DNA from: Myxococcota bacterium
GTDB lineage: Bacteria > Myxococcota_A > UBA796 > JAJRTE01
Length of the DNA: 41,596 nt
Reading direction: 5' to 3'
Assembly (NCBI GenBank): GCA_024278455.1
Contig: JAJRTE010000113.1
Span: forward strand, 1-41,596
In this document: one piece after another, positions 25,793 through 34,705 of the stretch
Position numbering within the stretch: position 1 is the first letter of the stretch
How the letters are laid out: every line of letters begins with the position of its first letter
Translations under genes and position numbers: made by a program
The notes under the pieces: generated by a model
What the model was told of the DNA's origin: nothing
Databases searched by the model: none
Seen by the model: the letters and a program-made list of their open reading frames with translations, nothing else

Positions 25793-25964
25793 ACAGCCTG
25801 GATCCGCGGAAGAGAGGATGGCCCTCCATTCAGTGAGTTGATCGACGGTCCCCGTGGGGATCCCGGCGAGGAGGAGAACCACCACCTGACGGGACACCAC
25901 TCGAATCCGGGTCGCCATCGCCCACCGCGCGGCGCAGCCGCGATGGAGGGTCGATCGACCTGTC

Positions 25965-26037
25965 GACCGTGCCGGCGGTCCGGAAACGTCATGTAGATTC
26001 TGCGAGTGCCGCGGAGATCTGGAACGTCGGTACCGCA
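25965..26037. repeat. Dispersed repeat A, copy 2
   Basis: This is the partner of 318-390 (about 62 of 73 identical). It lies 75-147 nt upstream of the first gene of the 26.1-31.7 kb operon, where its promoter should be. It may mark the boundary of the inserted defence module, or be a mobile fragment that carries a promoter. Another copy outside this window would help decide. Confidence 0.65.
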
Positions 26038-26111
26038 GATTCGATGGTGAGCGGCCCTGGGGGGTCCACGCGGTACAATCCGCGACGATTCTGCAAAGGA
26101 AGGTGGCGCTG

Positions 26112-27011
26112 ATGGAACCTCGGGAAGCCGGCGAGAGCGTGAAGACTCCGTCGGAGGAATTGCGGGAGAGCATCGAGGCGGTGGCTCTGCGGCTCGCGGA
26201 AGAAGGCCGGGAGCTTGCGGCCGCGGCGCAGAAGCTGCGAGGGCTCACCAGGCCGGCGGTGCTCGATGACCTGACGAAACTCGAGAAGGAAGCGTCGAAG
26301 GTGGAGCAGGCGCTTCCGGCGGAGCGGGCGGCGGCACTCGGCATCGACGTCGTGCTCGCGACGGTACGGGAATACATGGCCGGCGCGGAGGAACGGATCC
26401 GGCGAGGGCTCAGCCTGGAACTCAAGGCCGCTTGTGAACAGGCGGGGCTGGGTTTCCGGGTGGTCAGCCGGGAGGACCCGGTGGAGGTGCGCATCCCGCC
26501 GCTCCTCCTGAGGCTCGATTTCCGGCGGGGACAGGCGGATCTGCTCTTTGCCCGGGAGGTCGTCGCAGCCACCCGGCCCGAGGCGGCTTCGATCCTCACC
26601 GCCCACGAAACGGCCTGTCGCCGCCTGGAACGCGCCTTCGTCCCGGAGGAGTTCTTCGATGAGTGCGCCGCCGCCTACCGGGCCGCGCTCGCGGCGGCCG
26701 GGCGGCAGTTCGGCGATCGGGTGGAGATGCTCGACTTCCTGCCCTATCTCGCGATCGGGAAGCAGTCGAAGCGGTTCCGGGCCAGTCCGGCGAAGGAGAC
26801 CTTCGAGTCCTACGGAAAGGCTCGATTGGCGTACGACGTCCTGCGGCTGCGCCGGGCGGGAGCCCTCGCCAGGAACGGTATGCGCATCAACTTCGGAGTT
26901 GCCACCGGCACCACCGCGACCCAGAAGAGCCGGGTGATCTACCTGGAGGACGAGCACGGCGACGGGGAGTACAAATTGACGATCTTCTTCACGACAACGG
27001 GGGAGCAATGA
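26112..27011 (+). CDS. Unrecognised operon-leading protein (299 aa)
   Basis: I do not recognise a family. The first 110 residues are helical and charged, probably coiled coil (residues about 10-70: SEELRESIEAVALRLAEEG ... DDLTKLEKEASKVEQAL). The middle holds VEVRIPPLLLRLDFRRGQADLLFARE, and the end is beta-rich: RVIYLEDEHGDGEYKLTIFF. No TerB signature, nuclease motif or P-loop is seen. GGAAGG lies 8 nt before the ATG at 26112. Its stop overlaps the next start (ATGA), so it is co-translated with two ATPases and a helicase and is likely the specificity or sensor part of that system (inference). Confidence 0.8.
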   Translation: MEPREAGESVKTPSEELRESIEAVALRLAEEGRELAAAAQKLRGLTRPAVLDDLTKLEKEASKVEQALPAERAAALGIDVVLATVREYMAGAEERIRRGLSLELKAACEQAGLGFRVVSREDPVEVRIPPLLLRLDFRRGQADLLFAREVVAATRPEAASILTAHETACRRLERAFVPEEFFDECAAAYRAALAAAGRQFGDRVEMLDFLPYLAIGKQSKRFRASPAKETFESYGKARLAYDVLRLRRAGALARNGMRINFGVATGTTATQKSRVIYLEDEHGDGEYKLTIFFTTTGEQ

Positions 27012-28288
27012 CCGCGCCCACCATCGAATTGAACCCGGAACTCGCCCGGCAGATTCTCTCCCGGATGGGCGAAGCGGGACAGCCTCCGGAGCGGGGCGCC
27101 CTCCTCGTGAACACCGGAACAGAGGGGATCCTCGAACTTCTGCGCGAGGAGTACGTGCTGCCCATCCGGGATGCCGGCCGGAACTCCACCTTCAAGCTGG
27201 TGCAGGCGCCGTTTGGCGGCGGCAAGACCCAGTTTCTGCATTGCCTCCGCGAGATCTGCTGGGCGGAGGGCTTCGTCACCTCCCTGGTCGGCGTCTCGCC
27301 GAAGGAATGTCCCTTCGACGACGTGACGAGGATCTACCAGAGTGTCGCCTGCTCCCTCCAGACTCCTCCCGCGAACCTGCTGGAGGAATCGGACCTCGGC
27401 CTCGACGCGGTGCTTCGCACCGAGATCCGGCGCCGCTGCGAGGAGGCCCCCGAGGAAGAGGTACTCTCCTGGGTGAAAGAGGAGATCGGCCGGGGCCGGG
27501 TGGACAGCCACGCGGTCCGTCGAGCCGCCGAACTCTTCCTCCGGGCCGTGATCACGGATGACGAAGACACCGAAGAGGTGACCGGGAGCTTCCTGCGGGG
27601 AGATTCGGTCACCCGCGGAGAACTCCGGCCGCTGCGCATTCGCGAGGAGCTTTCGGAGAAGTCCGCCTACCGCTTCCTCCGAAGCGTCATCCAGGTCCTG
27701 CGGGCAATGGGCGTGCCGGGAGTCGCCCTGCTCTTCGACGAGATGGACCGGGTACTGAGCCTGACCGTCAAGCGGAAGAAGGAGATCGGCGACAACCTCC
27801 GCCAGATGATCGACCACTGCGGGCGCCAGGAGCTTCCGGGCATGATCCTGGCCTACGCCGTGCCCCCGGAGTTCATGACGCTGGTGGTTCCCGAGTATCC
27901 CGCCCTCGAACAGCGCCTCCGCTCGGCGCGGCGGTTCTCCGCATCGAGCACCCTGTCTCCGATCATCGATCTCGACAGCCTGCCGATGTCCCCGACGGAC
28001 CTGCTCACCGGCATCGGGGATCGACTGCTCGAACTCTTCTCCGCAGCCGGAGAGGGGCCCCTCACCGAGGCTCTCCAACGGAGGAATCTGCAAGCGCTGG
28101 CCAGGGAGTACGGCGAGCATCAGCTCGAATCCGGCAGCCGGCGCCGGTTCGTGAAGGCGGCCGTGGCGATGCTCTACGAGCAGGCGCGGGAGGCGGAGCG
28201 CATCCTCGACCTTGCGGACATCCGGACCCTCGCCGGGAGCGCGAACACCGGGGTGTACGCCGAACTCGATGGGGAAGAACTCTTCTGA
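27008..28288 (+). CDS. DUF2791/BrxD-like P-loop ATPase, first of two
   Basis: This is a 426-residue STAND/AAA-like ATPase with FKLVQAPFGGGKTQFLH (Walker A at 67-74) and VALLFDEMDRV (Walker B, Asp244-Glu245). The overall pattern (ARQIL ... GxGKTxFL ... GFVTSLVGVSPKECPFDD ... LLFDEMD) is that of the DUF2791 group, which includes BrxC/BrxD of BREX and the SngB ATPase of Shango. Such ATPases work with helicases in anti-phage systems. The ATG overlaps the upstream stop. It lacks a recognisable DNA-binding domain of its own. Confidence 0.75.
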   Translation: MTAPTIELNPELARQILSRMGEAGQPPERGALLVNTGTEGILELLREEYVLPIRDAGRNSTFKLVQAPFGGGKTQFLHCLREICWAEGFVTSLVGVSPKECPFDDVTRIYQSVACSLQTPPANLLEESDLGLDAVLRTEIRRRCEEAPEEEVLSWVKEEIGRGRVDSHAVRRAAELFLRAVITDDEDTEEVTGSFLRGDSVTRGELRPLRIREELSEKSAYRFLRSVIQVLRAMGVPGVALLFDEMDRVLSLTVKRKKEIGDNLRQMIDHCGRQELPGMILAYAVPPEFMTLVVPEYPALEQRLRSARRFSASSTLSPIIDLDSLPMSPTDLLTGIGDRLLELFSAAGEGPLTEALQRRNLQALAREYGEHQLESGSRRRFVKAAVAMLYEQAREAERILDLADIRTLAGSANTGVYAELDGEELF

Positions 28289-28307
28289 TGCGAACACCGG
28301 ATCTCCC

Positions 28308-29759
28308 ATGACGGTCTCGGCGGGACAGCAGGTGACCCATCCGCTCTATGGCAGCGGCGTCGTCATCGCGATCCGCGATCAGGCCCGGGTGAAAGTCCGG
28401 TTCGAGGGGCGGGAGAGCCTGCCCCTCACCGTCTCCGAGCGGGACCTGGTCCTCGTGCCGGGCGAACCGGAGACAGCGATGCCGCCGGGATCCGGCCGCC
28501 GGCCCGGTTCCCCCCGATCACCCGAACAGGCGCACCGGGAGGAAGTTTCTCCCCCGGCCACCCCGGAAGAGTGCGCCGATCTCCGACAGACGGTGGAGGC
28601 GCTGCGGCTCGGCGTCGTCCCGCGGAGCTACGTCCGGGACTACACCGTGGCCCGGGAGCGTGAGCTCACCGACTTCGAGGCACTCCTCGACGCGGGTCGA
28701 GGGCTTCGTCTGGTGTGGGGCGACTACGGCGCCGGAAAGACCCATCTGCTCGATCTCTACGAGCGAATGGCCCTCGCGAATGGCTTCGTCACCACCCGGG
28801 TCACCCTCGACCCGCGGGAAACCCCACCGAGCCACCCCCAGAGGCTGTTCCGCGAAATCGTCCGTACCCTCAGCTACCCGGACGTGCCGGGAGAGGGCCT
28901 GGATCCGCTCTTCCTCCGGCTTGCGGACAGCCCGGACCATCTCCTCCCGAACGGCCCGCGGGCCAGCCGCATCCTGTCTCCGGTGCTCCTCGCCTCCCGC
29001 CACCCGGACGCCGATGCCGCATCCTGGGCCGAGGACTACATCGGGGGATACCCGATGGACATGGACTACGGCACTCGGGAATTGAAGCGTATCGGCTGGA
29101 CCGGTCCCCGCCCGCTCGCCCTCTCGGACTTCCGCACCTACGGCCGGATGTACGTCCACCTGGTGGGAACTCTGGCGGCCTGGGCCCGGGACGCCGGGTT
29201 CGAGGGGCTGGCCGTCTTCTTCGACGAGGTGGAGTACGTGGAGATGACGCGGGGGGAGTCCCGGCATCTCGCGCAGGAGGTCCTCCAGCATTACGCCGCC
29301 ATCACGCTCCCCCCGGAGAAGCTCGCCTTCGACCCCGAGCGCCTCTACCGCGGCGGCCATGCGGTGCATCGCATGATCCCCCTGCGGTTCGACGATGACC
29401 AGCGCCTGCTCGTGATCATGGCCCTGACCCCGCTGCCCGAAGCCGAAGCGGTCGCCGCGAAGATCCTCGCAGACCGCAAGGACGACCTGGCCCTCTCCGT
29501 TCTCACCAGCCGGGACTTCGGCGATCTCGCCCGCCTGGTGGCCTCGCTGTATGCCCGGGCCTATCCCGGCTACGCTCCCGACCCGAGAACGACCATCCGG
29601 ATCTCCGAGGCCGCGATCGAGGATGCGGTCCTCGGCGACGGGAGTCCCCGGGAGACGGTCCGGCGCACGGTCATGGAACTCGACGCGGATCGCCTGCTGC
29701 GCCACCGGGCGGCCTCCCCCCATCAGGCTGATCTCCCGAAGCAGACCGGGAGCCGGTAA
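28308..29759 (+). CDS. DUF2791/BrxD-like ATPase with Tudor/CarD-like N-terminus
   Basis: This is a 483-residue protein. Residues 1-52 (GQQVTHPLYGSGVVIAIRDQ, then VKVRFEG ... LTVSERDLVLV) look like the small beta-barrel found in CarD/UvrD-type proteins. A Pro-rich linker (55-90) leads to LRLGVVPRSYV and an ATPase with VWGDYGAGKTHLL (Walker A 138-145) and LAVFFDEVEYVEM (Walker B, Asp306-Glu307). The LRxGxVP...GxYGxGKT pattern is characteristic of BrxD. It is clearly different in sequence from the preceding ATPase, so the operon has two specialised copies. ATG 28308 begins 19 nt after the previous stop; an upstream in-frame ATG at 28269 inside that gene is less likely. Confidence 0.78.
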   Translation: MTVSAGQQVTHPLYGSGVVIAIRDQARVKVRFEGRESLPLTVSERDLVLVPGEPETAMPPGSGRRPGSPRSPEQAHREEVSPPATPEECADLRQTVEALRLGVVPRSYVRDYTVARERELTDFEALLDAGRGLRLVWGDYGAGKTHLLDLYERMALANGFVTTRVTLDPRETPPSHPQRLFREIVRTLSYPDVPGEGLDPLFLRLADSPDHLLPNGPRASRILSPVLLASRHPDADAASWAEDYIGGYPMDMDYGTRELKRIGWTGPRPLALSDFRTYGRMYVHLVGTLAAWARDAGFEGLAVFFDEVEYVEMTRGESRHLAQEVLQHYAAITLPPEKLAFDPERLYRGGHAVHRMIPLRFDDDQRLLVIMALTPLPEAEAVAAKILADRKDDLALSVLTSRDFGDLARLVASLYARAYPGYAPDPRTTIRISEAAIEDAVLGDGSPRETVRRTVMELDADRLLRHRAASPHQADLPKQTGSR

Positions 29760-29761
29760 CA

Positions 29762-31738
29762 ATGCGGGACCTGCTCCCGCGCACCTTTCCCGCCTTCCTC
29801 GGCCGGTTCCCGCGCCTGACCGCGATCCAGGAGGAGGGAGTCCCCGCCATCCTCGCCGGACGCGACGTCCTCCTCGCCGCACCCACCGCCACCGGGAAGA
29901 CCGAGACCTACGCCGCACCGCTCGCGGAACGCCTCCTCGAGGAGGAGCGAGCCCCGTTCTCGGTCCTCATCGTCAGCCCCACGCGCGCGCTCGCCAACGA
30001 CCTGAAGAGACGGCTCGAGGAGCGGATGACCCATGTCGGGGTGACTTTCGGGCGTCACACCGGCGAGTACAAGGAGCGGATGGGAGGACGCCGGCCGGCG
30101 ATGGCGGTGACGACACCGGAGGCCCTCGATTCCCTTCTGGCCCGGCGACCGCGGGAACTTGTCGAGGTGCGGGCGGTGGTGCTCGACGAGATCCATGTGC
30201 TCGACGGCACAGTCCGCGGCGACCAGGCGCGAGTTCTCCTCGAGCGCCTCGAGCAGCGGGCACGGACCCGGCCCCAGAGAATCGCGGTGAGCGCCACGGT
30301 CTCGGACGCGGAGGATGTCGCGGGCCGGTATCTCGCGGATCCGGTCATCGCCTGCCACGAGGGTCGACACCCGATCCGGGCCCGGGGCTTTGCCGGCCGG
30401 GACGCCGACCGTCTCGCCGGTCACATCGAGACCCTGGCGCGGGCGGGGTTTCGGAAAGTGCTCGGGTTCTGTGATCGCCGCGAAGACGTGGAGGTCCACA
30501 CGGCGGCGCTGCGCGGGCGCACCTCCTTCGGGGAGAACGTCTTCGCCCACCACGGATCGCTCGCCCGGTCGGTGCGGGAGCGGACCGAGCGCCGGTTCCT
30601 CGAGAGCCCCGCCGCGGTGGCCTTCGCCACGCTCACCCTCGAACTGGGAATCGACATCGGGAGCGTGGACTACGTGCTCCTCCTCACTCCCCCGCCCGGA
30701 GTGGCGAGCCTGCTCCAGCGCATCGGCCGGGGCAGCCGGCGGATCCGTGAAAGCCGCGTCGGGTACATCCACGACTCGGAAGCCGAGCGGGAGGTCTACC
30801 GGGCGCTCCTTGGTCTCGCCGCGAGAGGAGACCTGGCGGAGGACGGCTATGCCTTTCGGCCCTCCGTCCTCGTGCAGCAGGCGCTGGTGCTCGCCGGGAG
30901 CGAAAGTTACGTGACCGCCGGCGCCTTGCGGGCGGTCCTCCCCCCGGAACTGAAAGAGGCCGCGGCGGGCCGGGACGTGGACGAGATCCTCTTCGCCGCG
31001 GCGACCGCCGGACTGTTCGAACCACCGCGGTCCGGACGCTTCGTGCTCGCGGAGAAAATGGAGCGGGCGTACGACCTGGGAACCCTCCACTCCTCGTTCG
31101 CCGCGCCGCCCGAGAAGGACGTGGTGGACCGGATGACCGGAGAGGTGATCGGCCGGATGGCGCAGAACGAGGAGAGCCGGAAAATGAGCCTGGGGGGCCG
31201 GGGGCGCCGGGTGATCCTCGAGGACCGGGATCGCATCCTCGTGGACACCTTCGGGGGATCCGGCCCGACGAAGTTCGCCACCCACGGGCGCCCCTCACTG
31301 GCTTTCCGCACCGCCCGGGGGATCGCCGGGCATCTCGGAATCGGGCCGGGGGAGATCGTCCAGGCCCCGTGCGAAAGGGGCACGGTCCTGCTCCACGGGC
31401 TGGGGACCGCGGGGGCGCTCCTCCTCGCCGACGCGCTGGTGGCGGAGCACGGGCGCGGTCTGGTCCGGGATGCCGGCGCCCTGGCGGCCATCCTCCGGGA
31501 GCCGCTCGACGCGCTCCCCACGCCCACCCCCGAGGACGTGGCGGAACTCATCACCAGGCGGGAGCTCACCCTGGCGAAAGCCGCGGCAATGGGACGCCAT
31601 CACCCGGTGTTGCCGCGAGACGTGAGGGTGGAGGCGGTCCGCCACGCCACCCGGCTGGACGACGTGGCTCACTTCCTCCGCGAAGCGCGACTGGTAACCC
31701 GCACCGACCCGGCACCCTCATTCTGGGCGGAACTTTAG
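29762..31738 (+). CDS. Lhr-like SF2 DNA/RNA helicase (BrxHI/SngC-like)
   Basis: This 658-residue helicase has the motifs in order: Q-motif region LTAIQEEG (19-26), Walker A PTATGKTE (41-48), SPTRALAND (72-80), TTPEALDSLL, DEIH box (142-145), SAT (177-179), TLELGIDIGSVD and QRIGRGSRR (319-327). The DEIH and ELGIDIGxVD pattern groups it with Lhr/Hel308-type DNA helicases and with BrxHI of BREX. The C-terminal 300 residues are family-variable and may form the winged-helix and beta parts of the Lhr core. The ATG lies 2 nt after the previous stop. It is the last gene of the operon and is closed off by a hairpin. Confidence 0.85.
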   Translation: MRDLLPRTFPAFLGRFPRLTAIQEEGVPAILAGRDVLLAAPTATGKTETYAAPLAERLLEEERAPFSVLIVSPTRALANDLKRRLEERMTHVGVTFGRHTGEYKERMGGRRPAMAVTTPEALDSLLARRPRELVEVRAVVLDEIHVLDGTVRGDQARVLLERLEQRARTRPQRIAVSATVSDAEDVAGRYLADPVIACHEGRHPIRARGFAGRDADRLAGHIETLARAGFRKVLGFCDRREDVEVHTAALRGRTSFGENVFAHHGSLARSVRERTERRFLESPAAVAFATLTLELGIDIGSVDYVLLLTPPPGVASLLQRIGRGSRRIRESRVGYIHDSEAEREVYRALLGLAARGDLAEDGYAFRPSVLVQQALVLAGSESYVTAGALRAVLPPELKEAAAGRDVDEILFAAATAGLFEPPRSGRFVLAEKMERAYDLGTLHSSFAAPPEKDVVDRMTGEVIGRMAQNEESRKMSLGGRGRRVILEDRDRILVDTFGGSGPTKFATHGRPSLAFRTARGIAGHLGIGPGEIVQAPCERGTVLLHGLGTAGALLLADALVAEHGRGLVRDAGALAAILREPLDALPTPTPEDVAELITRRELTLAKAAAMGRHHPVLPRDVRVEAVRHATRLDDVAHFLREARLVTRTDPAPSFWAEL

Positions 31739-31757
31739 GGCCCCCGGCAAGTCCCTT

Positions 31758-31782
31758 CGGAGGGTCCGCCGCACGCCCTCCG
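31758..31782. terminator. Hairpin between convergent helicase and protease genes
   Basis: CGGAGGG (31758-31764) pairs with CCCTCCG (31776-31782), extended by T-A and a T-G wobble, with an 11-nt loop. It lies in the 49-nt gap between converging genes, the expected place for a shared terminator. No T-tract is present. Confidence 0.5.
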
Positions 31783-31787
31783 AGTGA

Positions 31788-34628
31788 CTACTCCGCCTTC
31801 CCGGCCGGCGGCGTGGCGATCACCTCGAAGTGCCGATCCTCGGTGAGATACTTCGCGAGAACCTCGGTGATCCGCTCTTTCGTCAACGTGGTGTAGTTCG
31901 TGACGAGGTTCTTGATGTCGTTGATGTCCCGGCCACTCGTGCGCAGGTTGCCGAGGACCGAAGTCCAGAAACTGGGCAGCCGCATCTGCGTCTCGATCAG
32001 GTTCTTGAGTTGCGCGGAGACGGCCTGCATCTCCTTCTCGGTCGGCGGGTTTTCGATGATGTCCAGCATCACCTGCTTCGCCATTTTCGACGCTTCCGCC
32101 GCCTTGTCCGGCGCGGCGGTGAAGGCGGCGAAGAGCGCGCCATTGCCGTCATAGGCGGTCGACGGCGTGACCGCGCACTGGATGCTGTAGGTCAACCCCT
32201 TCTCCTCGCGAATCACGTCGAGCAGCCGGGCAGTGGCCACCTGGGAGGCGAAGAACAGCGCGCGATAATCCGGCCGGTTGCCGCGGGCGGCGGCGCGCCA
32301 GCCGGTTCTGACCACGGCCTGGGGCGTGATGGTGGCCACCTCGATCATGCGCGCCAGGGGACCCTTCTCCATGCTGAGCTTCCGAAGCGCTTCCACCTCC
32401 GGGCGGTGCGACGGACGCTTTGCCAGAGAGCCGAGGTAGCGCGTTGCGAGATCAACCGCGCGGTCCGCCTCGACATCGCCGGCGATGGCGACCTCCATCG
32501 GAGCGTTTCTCAGGATCCCGTCGAGCCAGGCCTGCGCCTGCTCCACCGTGATCCCCTCGATCACGTCCTTCGAAGGCATGGTGAAGCGCGGGTCGCCACC
32601 GGTAACGAGCGCACTCATGGCGAAGCCGGCCTGGGCGCCCGCGTTGGTCTCGACCATCGAGGCCTGCTGCGCAAACGACTGCTTCCACCGGGTGAGGGAG
32701 GTTTCGTCCACCTTCGATTCCGTGAGCAGGACGTGCAGGAGACGGAAGGCGTCATCCAACTCGTCCGGGGAACTCTGGATGGAGACCTCCAATGCCGCAT
32801 CGCCCGCGTTCGCCCCGAAGCCGAACTTCCGTCCGGCGAGCAGGTCGGCGAGCTCCGTGGGGGTGTGCCGGGCGGTGGCGGCCATCCCCGGAGTAAGCGC
32901 GACGCCGGAGACCATGGTGATACCGCGGTTCTCCGCCGTCTCTTCGATCGTACCGCCCACCAGGCGGACGTTGACGAGGACCACATCCTTCCGAAAGTCG
33001 GTCGGCTTGACATGAACCGCAACACCGTTCTCAAACGAGACGGTGGTGACATCGAGCCCCTCCGCGACGGACCGCGAAGCGATCTTTCCCGCCTCGGGCT
33101 CCTTCGCGATCAGCCCCTTCTTTTCAGTCGCTTGACCGGCATCAGCAACCTCGGAACCGACCGCCTCCTTGTAGGCGGCAATCAACTGCTCCTCGGTAGG
33201 CAGCTCGACTCCATCCTTCTCGGGAAGCGTGGCGGTGATCAGCCCCTTGTCCAGCGCAGCCTGGTCGGCGAACGCCTGGTGCACCTCTTTCAGGGTGATC
33301 GCGGGCATGAGCCGCTTCGTCAGCTCGAGCGTCTGGGCCATGGACATCGGCTTCTCACCACTCGCCACCTTCCCGTTCATGCGCATCATCCAGTTCACCG
33401 AGTCGACGGTGGACTCCTGGGCGGCGCCCTGGGTCAGCCCCATGAGGATCATCCGCCTGGCGAGCTCGAACTCGTCCTCGTGGAAACCGTACTCACGGGC
33501 TCGAATGACCTCCACGAGGACGGCCTTGAACATCTCGATGGTGTCTTCCGGCTCGCCGGTGGCGTCGGCGCTCTGGATCTCGCAGTAGCCCATGAAGGGA
33601 CCGCCGGACAGGCTGGCGGACTGGAAGGGCGCCTTCCCCTCCCGGACCATGCGGGAAAGCCGGCGGTTCATCATCAGTCCGCCGAGTTGCTCCACCAGGC
33701 TGCGGCGGAAGTCGCCGACGGTCCGGTCGATCCGCAGTTCACGGATGATCGTAATCCCGACTTCGGCGGAGGTGACTTCCTGGTCGGTGACGATGGCGGC
33801 TCGGAGCCCCTTCGAGATCTGGACGCCGTGATCGGCCGGTTTTCTCGGCTCGCCGGCCGCCTTCCAATCGGCGAAGGTCTTCCTGATCAGCGCCTCGGCC
33901 TGACCGGTCTCGATGTCGCCACAGACGATCACAGTGGCCAGCTCCGGGCGATACCAGGTGCGGTAGTAGTCCACGAAGACCTCGCGGCCGGCACTCTGGA
34001 TGACCTCGGGGAGCCCGATGGGCATGCGCTTCGAGAGCAGCGAACCCGGCGCCATGATCGGCAGGATCTTCTCCATGAGCCGCATTCGGGAGCCGGAGCG
34101 GGCCCGGCGCTCCCCGGCGATGACCCCACGCTCCTTCTCGATCTCCTCCGGCGAGAGGCTCAACCGGCCGGCGACGTCGGAGAGGTAGAGGAACCCCTTC
34201 TCGAGCATCGCAGGCTGGTTGTCCGGGATGTTCAGGAAGTAGGTGGTCTGATCGAAGCTGGTGAAGGCATTCTGGTCGCTGCCATAGCGCATGCCGAGCG
34301 ACTCGAAGAACTTCACGACCTCGCCCGATGGAAAGTTCTCACTCCCGTTGAATGCCATGTGCTCGAGAAAGTGGGCTACCCCGCGCTGCTCTTCCGTCTC
34401 GTTCAGCGAACCGCTGCCGATCTGCAGCAGAATCCCCACCTTCTTCGGCGGCGTCCGGTTCGGCCGAATCCAGTAGGTCAGGCCGTTCGAAAGCCGGCCC
34501 ATCTTCGTGATGGCCGGGTCGACCGGCAGCGGTGCGTCGAGGTCCGGTTCCTCGACGGCGGCGAACAGGAAGGGCGCCAGGGTCGCTGCGACGACGACCG
34601 CGAATGCGATGAGCTTCAGGGAGCGCAC
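31788..34628 (-). CDS. Exported M16 (insulinase/pitrilysin-type) zinc protease
   Basis: This is a 946-residue, two-lobed M16 metalloprotease. A hydrophobic signal segment (LKLIAFAVVVAATLAPFLFA) precedes the first lobe, which carries the inverted zinc motif HFLEH (86-90) in GVAHFLEHMAFNG and the downstream EKERGVIAGERRA that supplies the third ligand. The second lobe (about 520-900) is the inactive partner domain. Members degrade peptides or process proteins in the periplasm. The start is GTG at 34628, with GGAGG 7 nt upstream; frames upstream of it belong to the next gene's strand context and are rejected. It shares a strand with the redox gene cluster but has a 77-nt gap to it. Confidence 0.87.
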   Translation of the reverse strand: MRSLKLIAFAVVVAATLAPFLFAAVEEPDLDAPLPVDPAITKMGRLSNGLTYWIRPNRTPPKKVGILLQIGSGSLNETEEQRGVAHFLEHMAFNGSENFPSGEVVKFFESLGMRYGSDQNAFTSFDQTTYFLNIPDNQPAMLEKGFLYLSDVAGRLSLSPEEIEKERGVIAGERRARSGSRMRLMEKILPIMAPGSLLSKRMPIGLPEVIQSAGREVFVDYYRTWYRPELATVIVCGDIETGQAEALIRKTFADWKAAGEPRKPADHGVQISKGLRAAIVTDQEVTSAEVGITIIRELRIDRTVGDFRRSLVEQLGGLMMNRRLSRMVREGKAPFQSASLSGGPFMGYCEIQSADATGEPEDTIEMFKAVLVEVIRAREYGFHEDEFELARRMILMGLTQGAAQESTVDSVNWMMRMNGKVASGEKPMSMAQTLELTKRLMPAITLKEVHQAFADQAALDKGLITATLPEKDGVELPTEEQLIAAYKEAVGSEVADAGQATEKKGLIAKEPEAGKIASRSVAEGLDVTTVSFENGVAVHVKPTDFRKDVVLVNVRLVGGTIEETAENRGITMVSGVALTPGMAATARHTPTELADLLAGRKFGFGANAGDAALEVSIQSSPDELDDAFRLLHVLLTESKVDETSLTRWKQSFAQQASMVETNAGAQAGFAMSALVTGGDPRFTMPSKDVIEGITVEQAQAWLDGILRNAPMEVAIAGDVEADRAVDLATRYLGSLAKRPSHRPEVEALRKLSMEKGPLARMIEVATITPQAVVRTGWRAAARGNRPDYRALFFASQVATARLLDVIREEKGLTYSIQCAVTPSTAYDGNGALFAAFTAAPDKAAEASKMAKQVMLDIIENPPTEKEMQAVSAQLKNLIETQMRLPSFWTSVLGNLRTSGRDINDIKNLVTNYTTLTKERITEVLAKYLTEDRHFEVIATPPAGKAE

Positions 34629-34705
34629 GGAGGTTCCTCCTTCAGGTCTGGAATGCGGATGCGGCTCCGCAAGATACGTCGCGAAAGGGTGCGAGTGAAA
34701 GATTA

